A stretch of 64,000 nt of DNA, from the NCBI GenBank assembly GCA_018365995.1, contig JAGZIY010000010.1, positions 1-64,000 on the forward strand, read 5' to 3'. Shown in pieces: positions 40,600 through 49,031 of this stretch. The translations under genes were made by a program, and so were the position numbers. The notes below the pieces were generated by a model that made no database searches, was not told the DNA's origin, and saw only the letters and a list, made by a program, of their open reading frames with translations. Position 1 is the first letter of the stretch, and each line of letters starts with the position of its first letter. The DNA comes from Butyricicoccus pullicaecorum. Its GTDB lineage: Bacteria; Bacillota; Clostridia; Oscillospirales; Butyricicoccaceae.

Positions 40600-40818
40600 A
40601 TGGATGTTGCACGAAAAATCGGTTTGTTTCTGCGTTATGCGGGCATTTCACAGGCAGAAATGAGCCAACGAACGGGAATCTCAGTATCAAAATTTCAACT
40701 GATTCTAGAAGGCAAGCGGCGCCTTACATTTGGAGAATATGAAAGCATTTGTAAGGCGCTGGGTGTCGGGGTGGAAACATTTTTGGAGCCGCGTGCGCCG
40801 AGTGAAACCGAATCGTGA
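40600..40818 (+). CDS. Cro-like helix-turn-helix protein
   Basis: A 72-residue XRE-family protein (ISQAEMSQRTGISVSKFQLILEGKRRLTFGEYESICKALGV). GGAGG lies 9 nt before ATG. It starts the rightward early operon and is divergent from the repressor, so it probably plays the Cro role. The next gene follows 20 nt later. Confidence 0.85.
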   Translation: MDVARKIGLFLRYAGISQAEMSQRTGISVSKFQLILEGKRRLTFGEYESICKALGVGVETFLEPRAPSETES

Positions 40819-40838
40819 GCGGAAGGAGGTACATTGCT

Positions 40839-41081
40839 ATGGCAGGACGAAAGGAAATGCGTGCGCGGATGCGCCGTTTACAGACTCGACATTTTGAGGA
40901 GGCAGCGTGTGCAATCAAGCGGCGTGAAAAAGGGATGGAGCCCAATACCGTACAGTACAGCGCCCGCATCATTGGGGTTTGGGCATACAGCGGAAGCTTA
41001 TGGAAGTCTGCCCAGCCGATAGAAAAACAGAGATGGGCACAAAACAGACAACAAGATAAGAAAGAGAGACGATCAATATGA
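40839..41081 (+). CDS. Hypothetical basic phage-type protein, 80 aa
   Basis: Unrecognised. A very basic protein (many Arg/Lys) that could bind nucleic acid. ATG 40839 has GGAAGGAGGT 8 nt upstream, better than the in-frame GTG at 40815. Its stop overlaps the next ATG (ATGA), so it is part of the early operon. Confidence 0.65.
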   Translation: MAGRKEMRARMRRLQTRHFEEAACAIKRREKGMEPNTVQYSARIIGVWAYSGSLWKSAQPIEKQRWAQNRQQDKKERRSI

Positions 41082-42643
41082 CAGATTTTGTGGTACGATG
41101 CTTGGAGATTCAAAATTTTAAGGGGATTGCGCAGCTCAAGCTGGAGTTTTCGGATACTGTGACCCATATTTATGGAGACAATGCAACGGGCAAGACGACG
41201 GTTTATGACGCATTGACGTGGCTCCTGTTCGGCAAGGACTGTGCAGGAAATGCAAGGTTTGCGATAAAGCCTGTCGGGCGCAAGGGGACAACGCCAATGG
41301 TAACTGCGGTTTGTGAGGTCAACGGGCAGATACATAAGCTGCGCAAGGTACTGCGTGAGCGATGGTCAAAGCCACGCGGTGATTTGTCGGCACGGTATGA
41401 AGGGGATACCATAGAATATACAGTGGACGATGTGCCAAAAAAGGAGACAGCCTATAAAAAGGTGATTGCAGAATTTGTCAGTGAGGAGGAGGTATTTTGC
41501 CTTTTGACAGGGGTGCATCGGTTTGCACGGGATTTGCCATGGCGGGAGCGCCGCCGTATTCTTGCAGAAGTGTGTGGACTGCCGGAGGATCGCGCAATTT
41601 TGGAGGCAGCGCCGCAGTTTGCACAGCTGTCTGAAGCACTTGGAACGCGGACGGTTGAGGCCTATAAGACTGCACTGCTGATTGCACGCAAGGACGCCAA
41701 CAGAACCTTGGACAGCCTGCCCATTCGCATGGATGAATGTGAGCGCCGCATTGCCGAACTTGCAGACATGGATTTTGAAGCGGCACAGGCACAGCAGAGA
41801 ACACTGGTTGCACGTGAAGATGCTGTGCGTGCGGAGCTTGCAGGGCTTGCGAGCGATACGCTTGTGTGTCAGACACAGGCGGAGTATCAAGCACTTTTGG
41901 CAGAGCAAAAAGCACTGGAAGCTGAAAATATCACGTATCGAAACAGCCAGCAGGTGTCAGACAGTCGTCCGGCGCTGCGAGCACAGCTTTTGCAGCTGGA
42001 GAATGATTTAGATCACCTTCGTGTTCAGATAAGCCGTGCCCGGACTGCGATGGTGCAGGGGCAGCAGCGGCTGGAAAGCCTGAAAGCGGACAAGCTTGCC
42101 GCCTTGCAGGACGGGCAGGAGGACATGCGCAAACGCCTCATGGAAAGCCTTGCTGAGTTGGGGAGGCTCCGTGCCAAAGCAGAACAGGTGCTTGCCGCAA
42201 GGGTGTATTTGGAAGAAACACGCGCCAGACTCGCCGAACTTGCGGGGGAGAAACAGCGGTGTGATGAAAAACTCAGAGAACTTGACCAGCAGATTGCATT
42301 GTGTGAGGAATTTACTCGCTATAAGGTGCAATTTTTAACCCATACAGTCAATTGCCGTTTTGAACTTGCGCAGTTCTGCCTGTTCCGGGAACAAATTAAC
42401 GGTGGTCTTGCAGAGTGCTGTGAGGTCATGGTGAACGGCGTTCCTTATGCCGACCTCAACCATGCCATGCAGGTCAATGTAGGGGTAGATATCATACGCA
42501 CACTGTCTGCGCATTATGGTTTGCATGTGCCGCTGGTGGTGGACAATGCGGAATCGGTCACACAGCTGCAAGGTATCCCCACGCAGGTGATTCGGCTGGT
42601 GGTGTCCGCAGCCGACCATGTACTCAGGGTAGAGACATGTTAG
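41078..42643 (+). CDS. Rad50/SbcC-like phage ATPase
   Basis: A 521-residue AAA/SMC-type protein. Walker A GDNATGKTT (about 33-41) opens the N-terminal head, coiled coils span about 205-410, and the C-terminal head has ADLNHAMQVNVGVDIIRTLS (signature region) and VPLVVDNAESVT (Walker B, Asp). This is the compact form found in phage early operons, thought to act in recombination or replication with a nuclease. It starts in a 4-nt overlap with the previous gene. No nuclease subunit is next to it. Confidence 0.85.
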   Translation: MTDFVVRCLEIQNFKGIAQLKLEFSDTVTHIYGDNATGKTTVYDALTWLLFGKDCAGNARFAIKPVGRKGTTPMVTAVCEVNGQIHKLRKVLRERWSKPRGDLSARYEGDTIEYTVDDVPKKETAYKKVIAEFVSEEEVFCLLTGVHRFARDLPWRERRRILAEVCGLPEDRAILEAAPQFAQLSEALGTRTVEAYKTALLIARKDANRTLDSLPIRMDECERRIAELADMDFEAAQAQQRTLVAREDAVRAELAGLASDTLVCQTQAEYQALLAEQKALEAENITYRNSQQVSDSRPALRAQLLQLENDLDHLRVQISRARTAMVQGQQRLESLKADKLAALQDGQEDMRKRLMESLAELGRLRAKAEQVLAARVYLEETRARLAELAGEKQRCDEKLRELDQQIALCEEFTRYKVQFLTHTVNCRFELAQFCLFREQINGGLAECCEVMVNGVPYADLNHAMQVNVGVDIIRTLSAHYGLHVPLVVDNAESVTQLQGIPTQVIRLVVSAADHVLRVETC

Positions 42644-42707
42644 GTTTCTGTATGTGTACATGCGGGACATACAAGAGAATGGGCTATCCAGCGGGGAGGT
42701 GAGCAAA

Positions 42708-43457
42708 ATCGCAGAACGAAGAATGTTTTCTAAAAAAATCGTCAGTTCTGCCCGCTTTTTGCGCATGCCTGCCACGGCAAGACTGCTTTATTATGACCTT
42801 GGCATGTATGCAGATGACGATGGGGTCGTAGAGGCCTTTACTGTTGCACAGATGACCCATGCTGCCATGGATGATTTGCAAATTCTAGTTTCCCGCGGTT
42901 TTCTTGAAATCTTGAATGAGGATATGGTGGCTTATATTTGTGACTGGAAGTGCAATAATTTTATCCGTAAGGATCGGTATGTACCGAGCCTGTATCATGC
43001 CTTGCTCTTACAGTCAACCACTGGTCAACCAGCGGTCAACCCAGACGAGGATAGGATAGGAAAGGATAGGATAGATCAGATTAGGTTAGACGAGGAAAGG
43101 ATAAACGAGTCATTTTCGCCGCAGACCGACCTACCGATTTCGGTAAAAGAATGTTTTATCAATTCGTTTGGCAGAGAGCCGGACGCACAGTTCCTGCACA
43201 CTATTTCTAAAATGCTGAAAAATGGATTGTCGGAGGAGGAGGTGCTCTGTCATATCCGGACAAGTATTCCGCGCAGTCCGCGCAGACCGGAAGCCTATAT
43301 CCTTTCGATTCTCAAGGCGCTGGAGCGAATCAGGACAGAGCAGCAGGACGAGCCGCTGAGTCAGTGGGATCTGGATTGGCTGGAACGCGCCCACAGATAT
43401 CAGGCGCAGAAAAAGAGCAGACAGGAGGTGCAGCCTTGCGAAAAAGAGGAAAATTAG
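42708..43457 (+). CDS. Phage replisome organizer, DnaD-like
   Basis: N-terminal domain AERRMFSKKIVSSARFLRMPATARLLYYDLGMYADDDG is the phage replisome-organizer domain; the C-terminal part (about 150-215) is DnaD/DnaB2-like. The strongest ribosome site (GGGGAGGTGA) points to an ATC at 42708, which would give the usual (M)AERRMFSKK opening. An in-frame GTG overlaps the site itself and the next ATG (42723) is too far. A run of GATAGG-like repeats (43047-43107) lies inside the gene, encoding a charged linker, and may be the phage replication origin. Confidence 0.82.
   Translation: MAERRMFSKKIVSSARFLRMPATARLLYYDLGMYADDDGVVEAFTVAQMTHAAMDDLQILVSRGFLEILNEDMVAYICDWKCNNFIRKDRYVPSLYHALLLQSTTGQPAVNPDEDRIGKDRIDQIRLDEERINESFSPQTDLPISVKECFINSFGREPDAQFLHTISKMLKNGLSEEEVLCHIRTSIPRSPRRPEAYILSILKALERIRTEQQDEPLSQWDLDWLERAHRYQAQKKSRQEVQPCEKEEN
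43047..43107 (+). repeat. GGATAGG iterons inside the replisome organizer gene
   Basis: Five or more near-copies of GGATAGGA/GGATAGAT/GGTTAGAC in 60 bp, in frame and purine-rich on the plus strand. Phage initiator genes often carry their origin within the coding region, so this is a candidate initiator-binding site. Confidence 0.5.
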
Positions 43458-43744
43458 CCTATGTGCGTGAAATTTTGAAGAACTATCCAGAAATTATAGA
43501 AAAGCCTGCCGCAGAGCGCACAGTCAATGAACAGCGCCGTGTAGAAATCGTGGACTGTGCGCTGGAGACGGTGCAGCGTATGTCAGACAGCAGAGCACGC
43601 CGAAAGATTATTGAATTGGTGTATTTTCAAAATGCCTATACGCTCTATGGGGCAGCGCTGCAAATCCCGATTGGAGAGCGCACGGCGCAGCGATGGAATG
43701 CCGAGCTTATGAACCTGATTGCAGAACTGATGGATTTGCCTTAA
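43436..43744 (+). CDS. ArpU/RinA-like phage regulator
   Basis: A 102-residue protein starting with TTG 43436 behind AGGAGGTG (6 nt), overlapping the previous stop. The C-terminal half (RRKIIELVYFQNAYTLYGAALQIPIGERTAQRWNAEL) is a sigma-70 region 4-like helix-turn-helix, as in ArpU/RinA proteins that turn on late phage genes. No late genes follow here; only a small RNA and repeats. The upstream extension of the frame to 43364 is part of the neighbouring gene's shadow. Confidence 0.7.
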   Translation: MRKRGKLAYVREILKNYPEIIEKPAAERTVNEQRRVEIVDCALETVQRMSDSRARRKIIELVYFQNAYTLYGAALQIPIGERTAQRWNAELMNLIAELMDLP

Positions 43745-43765
43745 AGAAGCCAGATATTCAGAAAT

Positions 43766-43932
43766 AGAAAAAGCCAATTCCCTTTAGGGAATTGGCTGAA
43801 ATCTGCATGAAAATCAATACACGGGATACGAATACCCCGTGTATTGGTATCCTTCTCCAAAAGGCGCGAGAGAAGGACGTGAATGACGAACAACAAATGT
43901 TGCTCATAGCAAGCGCATGACTGCTTACTACA
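43766..43932 (-). ncRNA. Candidate small RNA, about 167 nt
   Basis: Bounded by a consensus promoter (TTGCAT, 17 nt, TATAAT on the minus strand; plus-strand 43939-43967) and a perfect 11-bp terminator stem (AGCCAATTCCC, 43772-43797) followed by TTTTCT on the minus strand. Between them are three more hairpins: GAGCAACA/TGTTGTTC, CCTTCTC/GAGAAGG and a 10-bp perfect stem AATACACGGG/CCCGTGTATT. Open frames across it lack ribosome sites. I do not recognise the family; 6S RNA was considered and rejected because the ends do not pair. Confidence 0.65.
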
Positions 43933-43938
43933 GTTATT

Positions 43939-43967
43939 ATTATACATAGCTTGTTAGACAAATGCAA
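43939..43967 (-). promoter_or_regulatory. Promoter of the candidate small RNA
   Basis: On the minus strand TTGCAT (43962-43967), 17-nt spacer, TATAAT (43939-43944). Confidence 0.8.
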
Positions 43968-44108
43968 GCCTTTTTTCAAAAAAAAACCACAAAAATAGAC
44001 AAATTTTAGGGGGTTTTATTGGAGGAAGATGCACGAAAAAAGATAGATTTTGACGAAAAATAGCGAAAAATAGAGATGGAGAGAAGTAGGTGTTATAAAA
44101 ATAAAGAA

Positions 44109-44330
44109 AAAACGGCTCTAAGAGCCGTCTGCGTTCGTTGAAAAACTGTGGCTTTTCGAGGCGTCCACCGCGCAAAGCGCTCTGGACGAAGAATGCCCGA
44201 AATCACGCATCAATGCGCGAGTCCGGGCATTTTGCTGTATAAAAGTCACGCTTCTGTCGCGGCTTTTTTCGGAATTTTATACGCGCCATGGGCGCGAAAT
44301 ACTTTTTCGACAGCCTGAAACGGATCTAAA
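44109..44330 (+). repeat. Dispersed intergenic repeat, copy 3
   Basis: Starts with an 8-bp hairpin (ACGGCTCT/AGAGCCGT), then GAAAAACTGTGG-CTTTTCGAGGCG, CCACCGCGCAAAGCGCTCTGGAC, AATGCCCG...CGGGCATTTTGC (central hairpin), AAAGTCACGC, TGTCGCGGC and a tail with GGCGCGAAATACTTTTTCGACAGCC. It is the longest copy and lies after the CPBP gene end on the minus strand. The matching copies are at 5150-5335 (inverted) and 22388-22490. Confidence 0.75.
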
Positions 44331-44338
44331 GAATCGTT

Positions 44339-45304
44339 TTAGATAGGCGTAACACTGAGTCCTGTCAGAATGACCAGATAGATGAGCAGAAGCAGAATGG
44401 GGAGGGTTGTGAAGAAACTCCACAGCGTACCCTTTTCTGTGCGGTTTGTGCGGATATAGTATACAAGCGGTCTCCAGAACTTTGTGATATAGAGGAGCAG
44501 TGCGACAAGACCGAAGGAAAAAACCGCCTGATTGACTGCGGTCGCAGTGACTTCGTCAGCGGATTGCAGCCAGTTCATTGCCTCTGCCATCAGATTGTTG
44601 AGGGTGTGAATGAGTATGGAGGCGGGCAGGGAATATTCCAGTGTCACATAGCCAAAGAGAAAGCCGCACAGCAGAGCGGAAGGCAGCTGGATAATGTTGC
44701 CGTGCATCAGCCCAAAGAGCAAGGCGGCAACTACCATGCCGAAGATTTTTCCGTAGGGCGCAAGGGCACGCAGGACGAACCCGCGATAGACAAGCTCCTC
44801 GCACAAGGGCGCAATGAGTACGGTATAAAGGAATAGGGAAATCGTGTCAGACATACTTGCCACGCTGGTGTATGCATCCATAAAAGACCAACCCATACTG
44901 TTGGCAGCAGCCTCTATGGGTAGGGTGAGCAGGGAGGCAATGTTTTGCAGCCCCATGACCAGAAGCACGCAGACAAATACCATAGAGAAGGAAATGGATT
45001 TGCGTGTACGGGTGAGGTATCCGGTCAGCTGACTGGTGCGTGGTGTCAGCCGAAGTTTGAGGCATGGGAGGACACCGGCAATGGCACCCAGCATCAGTGC
45101 CCAGCCGTTTGACTGCAATAAGCGTACAAGGCTTACATAATCGAGATCGGGCGCACGAATCCCCAAATACAGGCGGTAAATTTGCTCTGCACCCCATACG
45201 ACCCCCAGCGTGACAAGCTGAGACAGGATTAAGACCCAGCCGAGTCGGGAGAATACCTGTTTTTTTGATTCACTTTTAGCCTGTCCCATGCCTGTATCCT
45301 TCAT
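44339..45304 (-). CDS. CPBP family intramembrane protease
   Basis: A 321-residue polytopic membrane protein, longer than the one at 10.2 kb. The active-site motifs EELVYRGFVLRAL and FGLMHGN are intact, with a third His in SILIHTLNN. About eight transmembrane segments. It starts 3 nt after mnmA, so the two are co-transcribed. The function in this setting is unknown; the family cleaves membrane-embedded substrates or peptides. Confidence 0.87.
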   Translation of the reverse strand: MKDTGMGQAKSESKKQVFSRLGWVLILSQLVTLGVVWGAEQIYRLYLGIRAPDLDYVSLVRLLQSNGWALMLGAIAGVLPCLKLRLTPRTSQLTGYLTRTRKSISFSMVFVCVLLVMGLQNIASLLTLPIEAAANSMGWSFMDAYTSVASMSDTISLFLYTVLIAPLCEELVYRGFVLRALAPYGKIFGMVVAALLFGLMHGNIIQLPSALLCGFLFGYVTLEYSLPASILIHTLNNLMAEAMNWLQSADEVTATAVNQAVFSFGLVALLLYITKFWRPLVYYIRTNRTEKGTLWSFFTTLPILLLLIYLVILTGLSVTPI

Positions 45305-45307
45305 TCC

Positions 45308-46330
45308 TTATCCATCAATAAATCCACCGCCGATGACGATATCGCCGTCATAAAAGGCTGCGAACTGACCTGCTGCCGGCGCACGCACTGCCTGCGCGAA
45401 GGTGACACAGGCACTGCCGTCACCATGTACAGTGACGTGTGCCCGCTCGCTGCTCTTGGAATAGCGAACACGCGCTTGGCAGTCAAAGCCGCCGCTCTCG
45501 GCATATTCCGGAGCGCACAGGTTGAGTCCCTGCACAGTGATTTGTTCGCGGAATACATCGTTTAAGGAGAGTACGACTTCGTTGGTGTCCTGCCGCAGTT
45601 CGTGCACGAACAGTCTGCCGGAAGCGGCAACGCCAAGCCCTTTGCGCTGTCCCACCGTGTAGTGGTGCAGCCCCTTGTGACGTCCCAGAATATTACCGGC
45701 TTCATCAACAAAGTTGCCTTCCGGAAGCGCCGCGCCGCGTGCCTCCAACCAGCTGGAATAATCACCATCCGAAATAAAGCATACGTCCATACTGTCTTTT
45801 TTGTCAGCAACTGGGATTTGGTTTTCTCGCGCCAGCGCACGCACTTCTGCCTTGTCAGCAGCTTCTCCCAGCGGGAACACGCAGCGCTCAAGTACCGAGC
45901 GAGGCAGGTTTGCCAGCATATAAGACTGGTCTTTTGGTGAGCGGGCACGCATGAGAAGTGCGCGTCCCTCGGCATCCCGCCCAATGCGGGCATAATGTCC
46001 GGTGGCAACTTGTGCAGCTCCGATTTCATCTGCATACTGGCACAGTGCGGTGAATTTGACCTTGCGGTTGCATACGACACAGGGATTGGGGGTGCGTGCC
46101 GTTTGATAAGCGTGTGCAAAATAACTTTGCACTTCCTGCTCAAATTGACTTTCCCGGTGGGCAGCATAGAGCGGGATACCCAAGGCGTCGGCAACGCGCT
46201 GCGCTTCGGGCAGACCGCCTAGACCGACATCCATATATAGTCCGTGGACTTCATAGCCCTGCTCACGCAATAGCTTTGCAGATACGGCGGAATCAACGCC
46301 GCCTGAAAGCCCTAAAACAATTTTCTTCAT
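45308..46330 (-). CDS. mnmA: tRNA-specific 2-thiouridylase
   Basis: Thiolates U34 of tRNA Lys, Glu and Gln anticodons, using sulfur from IscS-type donors. The ATP PP-loop LSGGVDSAV is at residue 8, the catalytic cysteine in RTPNPCVVCNRKVKF, and the second cysteine in DSMDVCFIS. 340 residues. ATG 46330 overlaps the previous stop (ATGA) and has GGAG 8 nt upstream; an ATG four codons earlier is less well placed. Between an oligopeptide-binding lipoprotein and a CPBP protease. Confidence 0.95.
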   Translation of the reverse strand: MKKIVLGLSGGVDSAVSAKLLREQGYEVHGLYMDVGLGGLPEAQRVADALGIPLYAAHRESQFEQEVQSYFAHAYQTARTPNPCVVCNRKVKFTALCQYADEIGAAQVATGHYARIGRDAEGRALLMRARSPKDQSYMLANLPRSVLERCVFPLGEAADKAEVRALARENQIPVADKKDSMDVCFISDGDYSSWLEARGAALPEGNFVDEAGNILGRHKGLHHYTVGQRKGLGVAASGRLFVHELRQDTNEVVLSLNDVFREQITVQGLNLCAPEYAESGGFDCQARVRYSKSSERAHVTVHGDGSACVTFAQAVRAPAAGQFAAFYDGDIVIGGGFIDG

Positions 46331-47874
46331 TCGAGTCTCCATTCTGTCGGCGCCCAGAACATATTATAAGGGCGTGGTTTAAAATTGGCAAGTAAGCCGC
46401 TGCGCACAATCACTTGATCGCGCTCAAAGGCAAGTGGCAGGATCGGCATTTTGGCAAGGAAATACTCCTCAAATGCAGCTTCCGCCTGCGGGAGTGCTTC
46501 AGCGGACGCGGTGCGCACGGTCATAATATGCTGATCCAGTGTGGCATCAGAAAATCTGCCGAAGTTGAGTGATCCGCCTGTCATAAGGAGCGCACGCAAA
46601 TCAAAATCCGGTGTCATGAGGACATCACCATAGTAAAGATCGAACATACCGCTTGTCAGTGCTGCCTGATACTGCTCGAAGGGAACCGCATTGATGCGCA
46701 GTCCGATCCCAAGATGAGAAAAAAAAGTGACAAGCTGATTGCATACATTGCTCTTGAAGGTGTTTTCGCTGTTGCAGAGCAGCGTCAGCGAAATGGGATT
46801 GCCGCTTGCATCCTCTACCCGTCCGTCTCCGTTTTTGTCCTCAATCCCCATCTGCCGCAGATAGGTGCTTGCCTGCTTGAGCGAACTGGACATTCCGGAA
46901 ATATTGTCCGGCTGTGGATTGATTGGCAGAACGGCTGGGTCTGCAAAGGTTTGCAGGGACGATTTGCAAAGCATATCGCGGTCGATTGCAAGGCTCAATG
47001 CCTTGCGGAAGTTTTCATTGGCAAGGAGGGGATGAGAAGCGCGTATGCCAAGATAGTGCAGCTCGGTGGTTGGGGTCTGGTAGACATCGACCGCGCCTTT
47101 GATGGTGATTGGATTGTCACAAATCCGCTCAGCACGTGTCATGGAAATATCGCCGACGGCAAAGCTGCTGGTGACCGCATCCGGACGCACGGTACCGACC
47201 AGTCCGATTTGTGTCACAGTACGTACCGGGCCGCTGTGCCAGTGGGCATTGGGCAGAAGGACGGGCTCGCCCTCCTGTTCCGTCACGGCAAAAGCACCTG
47301 TGCCCACAGCAAAGGTGTTGTTTTCTGTGCCTTTTTTCAGAATAGGAATGTCTAACAAACTTAAAAATCGACTATTTGCCGCTGTTAAGGTAATGCGTAC
47401 TGTGCGGGAGTCGGTTGCACGGATAGAGGACATATAGGAGGTGCGGTCGTGATAGGGGGAGGTTGGGGTGCGCTGTGCGAGTTGGTAGCTTGCAACAACG
47501 TCCTCCGCCGTGACCGGGGATCCATCAGAAAACAGAAGTCCCTCCTTGAGCACCAGCGTGCAGCGCGTACCCTCCAGTTCATAGCGTTCGCACAGAAGCG
47601 GCTCGGGCTGGAATTGTTCATTGAGAATGAACATACCCTCATAGAGCGCTTCGCATACAATACGGTTGATGCTGGAAGTGCTGGTGATGGGGTTGACTTT
47701 TTCTGCCGTATAGTAGGGCAGTGCCATGTCGATTGCGCCGCGCGGTGCGCGGCTTGCCGCATTGGGGATAGAGCCGCTTGGAACAGTATCCAGACGCTCG
47801 GTCAGGGTACAGCCTGTGAGCAGGGAAAGCGCGGTGCCGCACACGGCGATACGCCATAGGATTGGATACTTCAC
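46327..47874 (-). CDS. ABC transporter substrate-binding lipoprotein (family 5)
   Basis: A 515-residue extracytoplasmic solute-binding protein of the oligopeptide/nickel type (COG0747-like). The GTG start (47874, in GTGA overlap with pgeF) gives a signal peptide ending LSLLTGC with lipidated Cys22. The domain has the typical opening and the EALYEGMFILNE, LLFSDGSPVTAEDVVAS and KALSLAIDRDML blocks. A GGGGGTGAT ribosome site lies upstream. No permease or ATPase genes accompany it, so it is an orphan receptor or works with a transporter elsewhere. Confidence 0.87.
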   Translation of the reverse strand: MKYPILWRIAVCGTALSLLTGCTLTERLDTVPSGSIPNAASRAPRGAIDMALPYYTAEKVNPITSTSSINRIVCEALYEGMFILNEQFQPEPLLCERYELEGTRCTLVLKEGLLFSDGSPVTAEDVVASYQLAQRTPTSPYHDRTSYMSSIRATDSRTVRITLTAANSRFLSLLDIPILKKGTENNTFAVGTGAFAVTEQEGEPVLLPNAHWHSGPVRTVTQIGLVGTVRPDAVTSSFAVGDISMTRAERICDNPITIKGAVDVYQTPTTELHYLGIRASHPLLANENFRKALSLAIDRDMLCKSSLQTFADPAVLPINPQPDNISGMSSSLKQASTYLRQMGIEDKNGDGRVEDASGNPISLTLLCNSENTFKSNVCNQLVTFFSHLGIGLRINAVPFEQYQAALTSGMFDLYYGDVLMTPDFDLRALLMTGGSLNFGRFSDATLDQHIMTVRTASAEALPQAEAAFEEYFLAKMPILPLAFERDQVIVRSGLLANFKPRPYNMFWAPTEWRLE

Positions 47875-48668
47875 AGACAAATCACCCCCGCCTGTACACC
47901 GCGCTTTCCGTTTGTTGCCCGATGTGACCAGAAGATGTCTGCATGACATCGCGTACAAATGCCGCTGTTTATGATATTCTCCGGCAGGAGCCCTGCCTGA
48001 CGCAGGGTATCGACATGAATCCCTTGCAGATCCACATGGAATTTTGCGCCTTTCTTGAGGATATGTGCCTGTGCGGCAGCACCCATCTGTTTCTGCATGG
48101 CGTCCGGCACATCGGCATCGGTTTCAAAGCAGCTTTGACAGATGGAAGGTCCGATGACCGCGATGATTTGATGGGGCTGTGCGCCGCTTTCTGTCATTTT
48201 TTCCACGGTCTTTGCAGGAATTTGCTTGGCTGTGCCGCGCCAGCCGGCGTGACATACCCCGCAAACTTGGTTCACAGGGTCACAAAAGAGCGTGACCACA
48301 CAGTCGGCATAGAATCCGGCGAGCGGGGTATCGGGCAGCGCTGTGACCAGCGCATCGGCGTTCCAGTCCATCGGTTTGTACAGTCCGGTGCCCGTCGTCT
48401 GCTCGGTGACGATGACGGCGCGGTCGTCATGCACCTGTTGGGTGAGGGTCATGCGTTCGAGTGGGATATGCAGCGCCTGCGCAAGACGGGTATAGTTTTC
48501 TCGCACGCAGGCGGGGTCATCGCCGCGCTGAAAGCCCAGATTGAGGCTTTCACAGTCACCCGTGCTGACACCGCCCGCCTTTGTGGTAAAGGCATGGCGT
48601 ACAGGCAGTCTGTCGCAGGTATAATATATTAAATCACCGCATTGCCTGCGGTGCATGGAAGCATGCAT
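47871..48668 (-). CDS. pgeF: Peptidoglycan editing factor PgeF (YfiH family)
   Basis: Multicopper-oxidase-like (DUF152) zinc protein of 265 residues that, in other bacteria, removes wrongly inserted amino acids from peptidoglycan precursors and shows purine nucleoside activity. The metal/active residues are in TQQVHDD, FYADCVVTLFCDP and CHAGWRGTA. ATG 48668 has AGGAGG 7 nt upstream. Long upstream extension of the frame is unsupported. First gene of the unit pgeF-SBP-mnmA-CPBP, with all four genes overlapping or nearly so. Confidence 0.93.
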   Translation of the reverse strand: MHASMHRRQCGDLIYYTCDRLPVRHAFTTKAGGVSTGDCESLNLGFQRGDDPACVRENYTRLAQALHIPLERMTLTQQVHDDRAVIVTEQTTGTGLYKPMDWNADALVTALPDTPLAGFYADCVVTLFCDPVNQVCGVCHAGWRGTAKQIPAKTVEKMTESGAQPHQIIAVIGPSICQSCFETDADVPDAMQKQMGAAAQAHILKKGAKFHVDLQGIHVDTLRQAGLLPENIINSGICTRCHADIFWSHRATNGKRGVQAGVICL

Positions 48669-48783
48669 GGGTTTTCCTCCTGAGCTTTCGGTGAGAACAC
48701 GTTGTCGTTCTGTGGATTGGGTACGGTTTGTAGTTTTTGCAATACAGAAAAATTCTATTTTGTATCGGTTGATTAACTTAATC

Positions 48784-48813
48784 ATTATACTACATTGGAT
48801 ACAGGGTCTACAA
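48784..48813 (-). promoter_or_regulatory. pgeF operon promoter
   Basis: On the minus strand TTGTAG (48808-48813), 18-nt spacer, TATAAT (48784-48789), about 110 nt upstream of the ATG. Confidence 0.65.
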
Positions 48814-48884
48814 GGGGAGAAAGACGCTTTCTGCCTTGGTTTGTCACTGTGTATGAAATCTATGGCAGATGTGCGCCTTTTCCT

Positions 48885-48912
48885 TGACAAGAAAGACAAA
48901 AAGTTATACAAT
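48885..48912 (+). promoter_or_regulatory. rny promoter
   Basis: TTGACA (48885-48890), 16-nt spacer, TACAAT (48907-48912). The leader to the rny start is about 110 nt and holds no clear structure. Confidence 0.6.
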
Positions 48913-49031
48913 ATTTGTGTAATACCTTTTGTAATTATGTACGGCGCCCAGGCCGGAATACTTATATGGGTTATTATTGCTTTACAGATTTTTGCAAACA
49001 AATTTTTCTTGGAGGTGTTTCTCAACAATCT

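Larger units (their letters stand above)
39750..43744. mobile_element. Prophage-derived early region (partial)
   Basis: Divergent CI-like/Cro-like regulators followed by a hypothetical protein, a Rad50-like ATPase, a replisome organizer and an ArpU-like protein, in the order used by the early operons of temperate phages. No integrase, terminase, capsid or lysis gene and no attachment-site repeat were found on either side, so it is a remnant or a domesticated block. Confidence 0.6.

Noticed and set aside
43047..43107. CRISPR-like array
   Set aside because: Units are 6-9 bp, directly tandem, without spacers, and in a coding frame.
39750..43744. Complete prophage
   Set aside because: No integrase, packaging, structural or lysis genes and no flanking attachment repeats were seen within the window.
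43766..43932. 6S RNA identity for the small RNA
   Set aside because: 6S RNA needs pairing of its 5' and 3' ends around a central bubble; the ends here do not pair and the molecule is a chain of separate hairpins.
43741..43979. Two minus-strand frames over the small RNA
   Set aside because: They begin at poor starts without ribosome sites and run through perfect RNA hairpins and the terminator.
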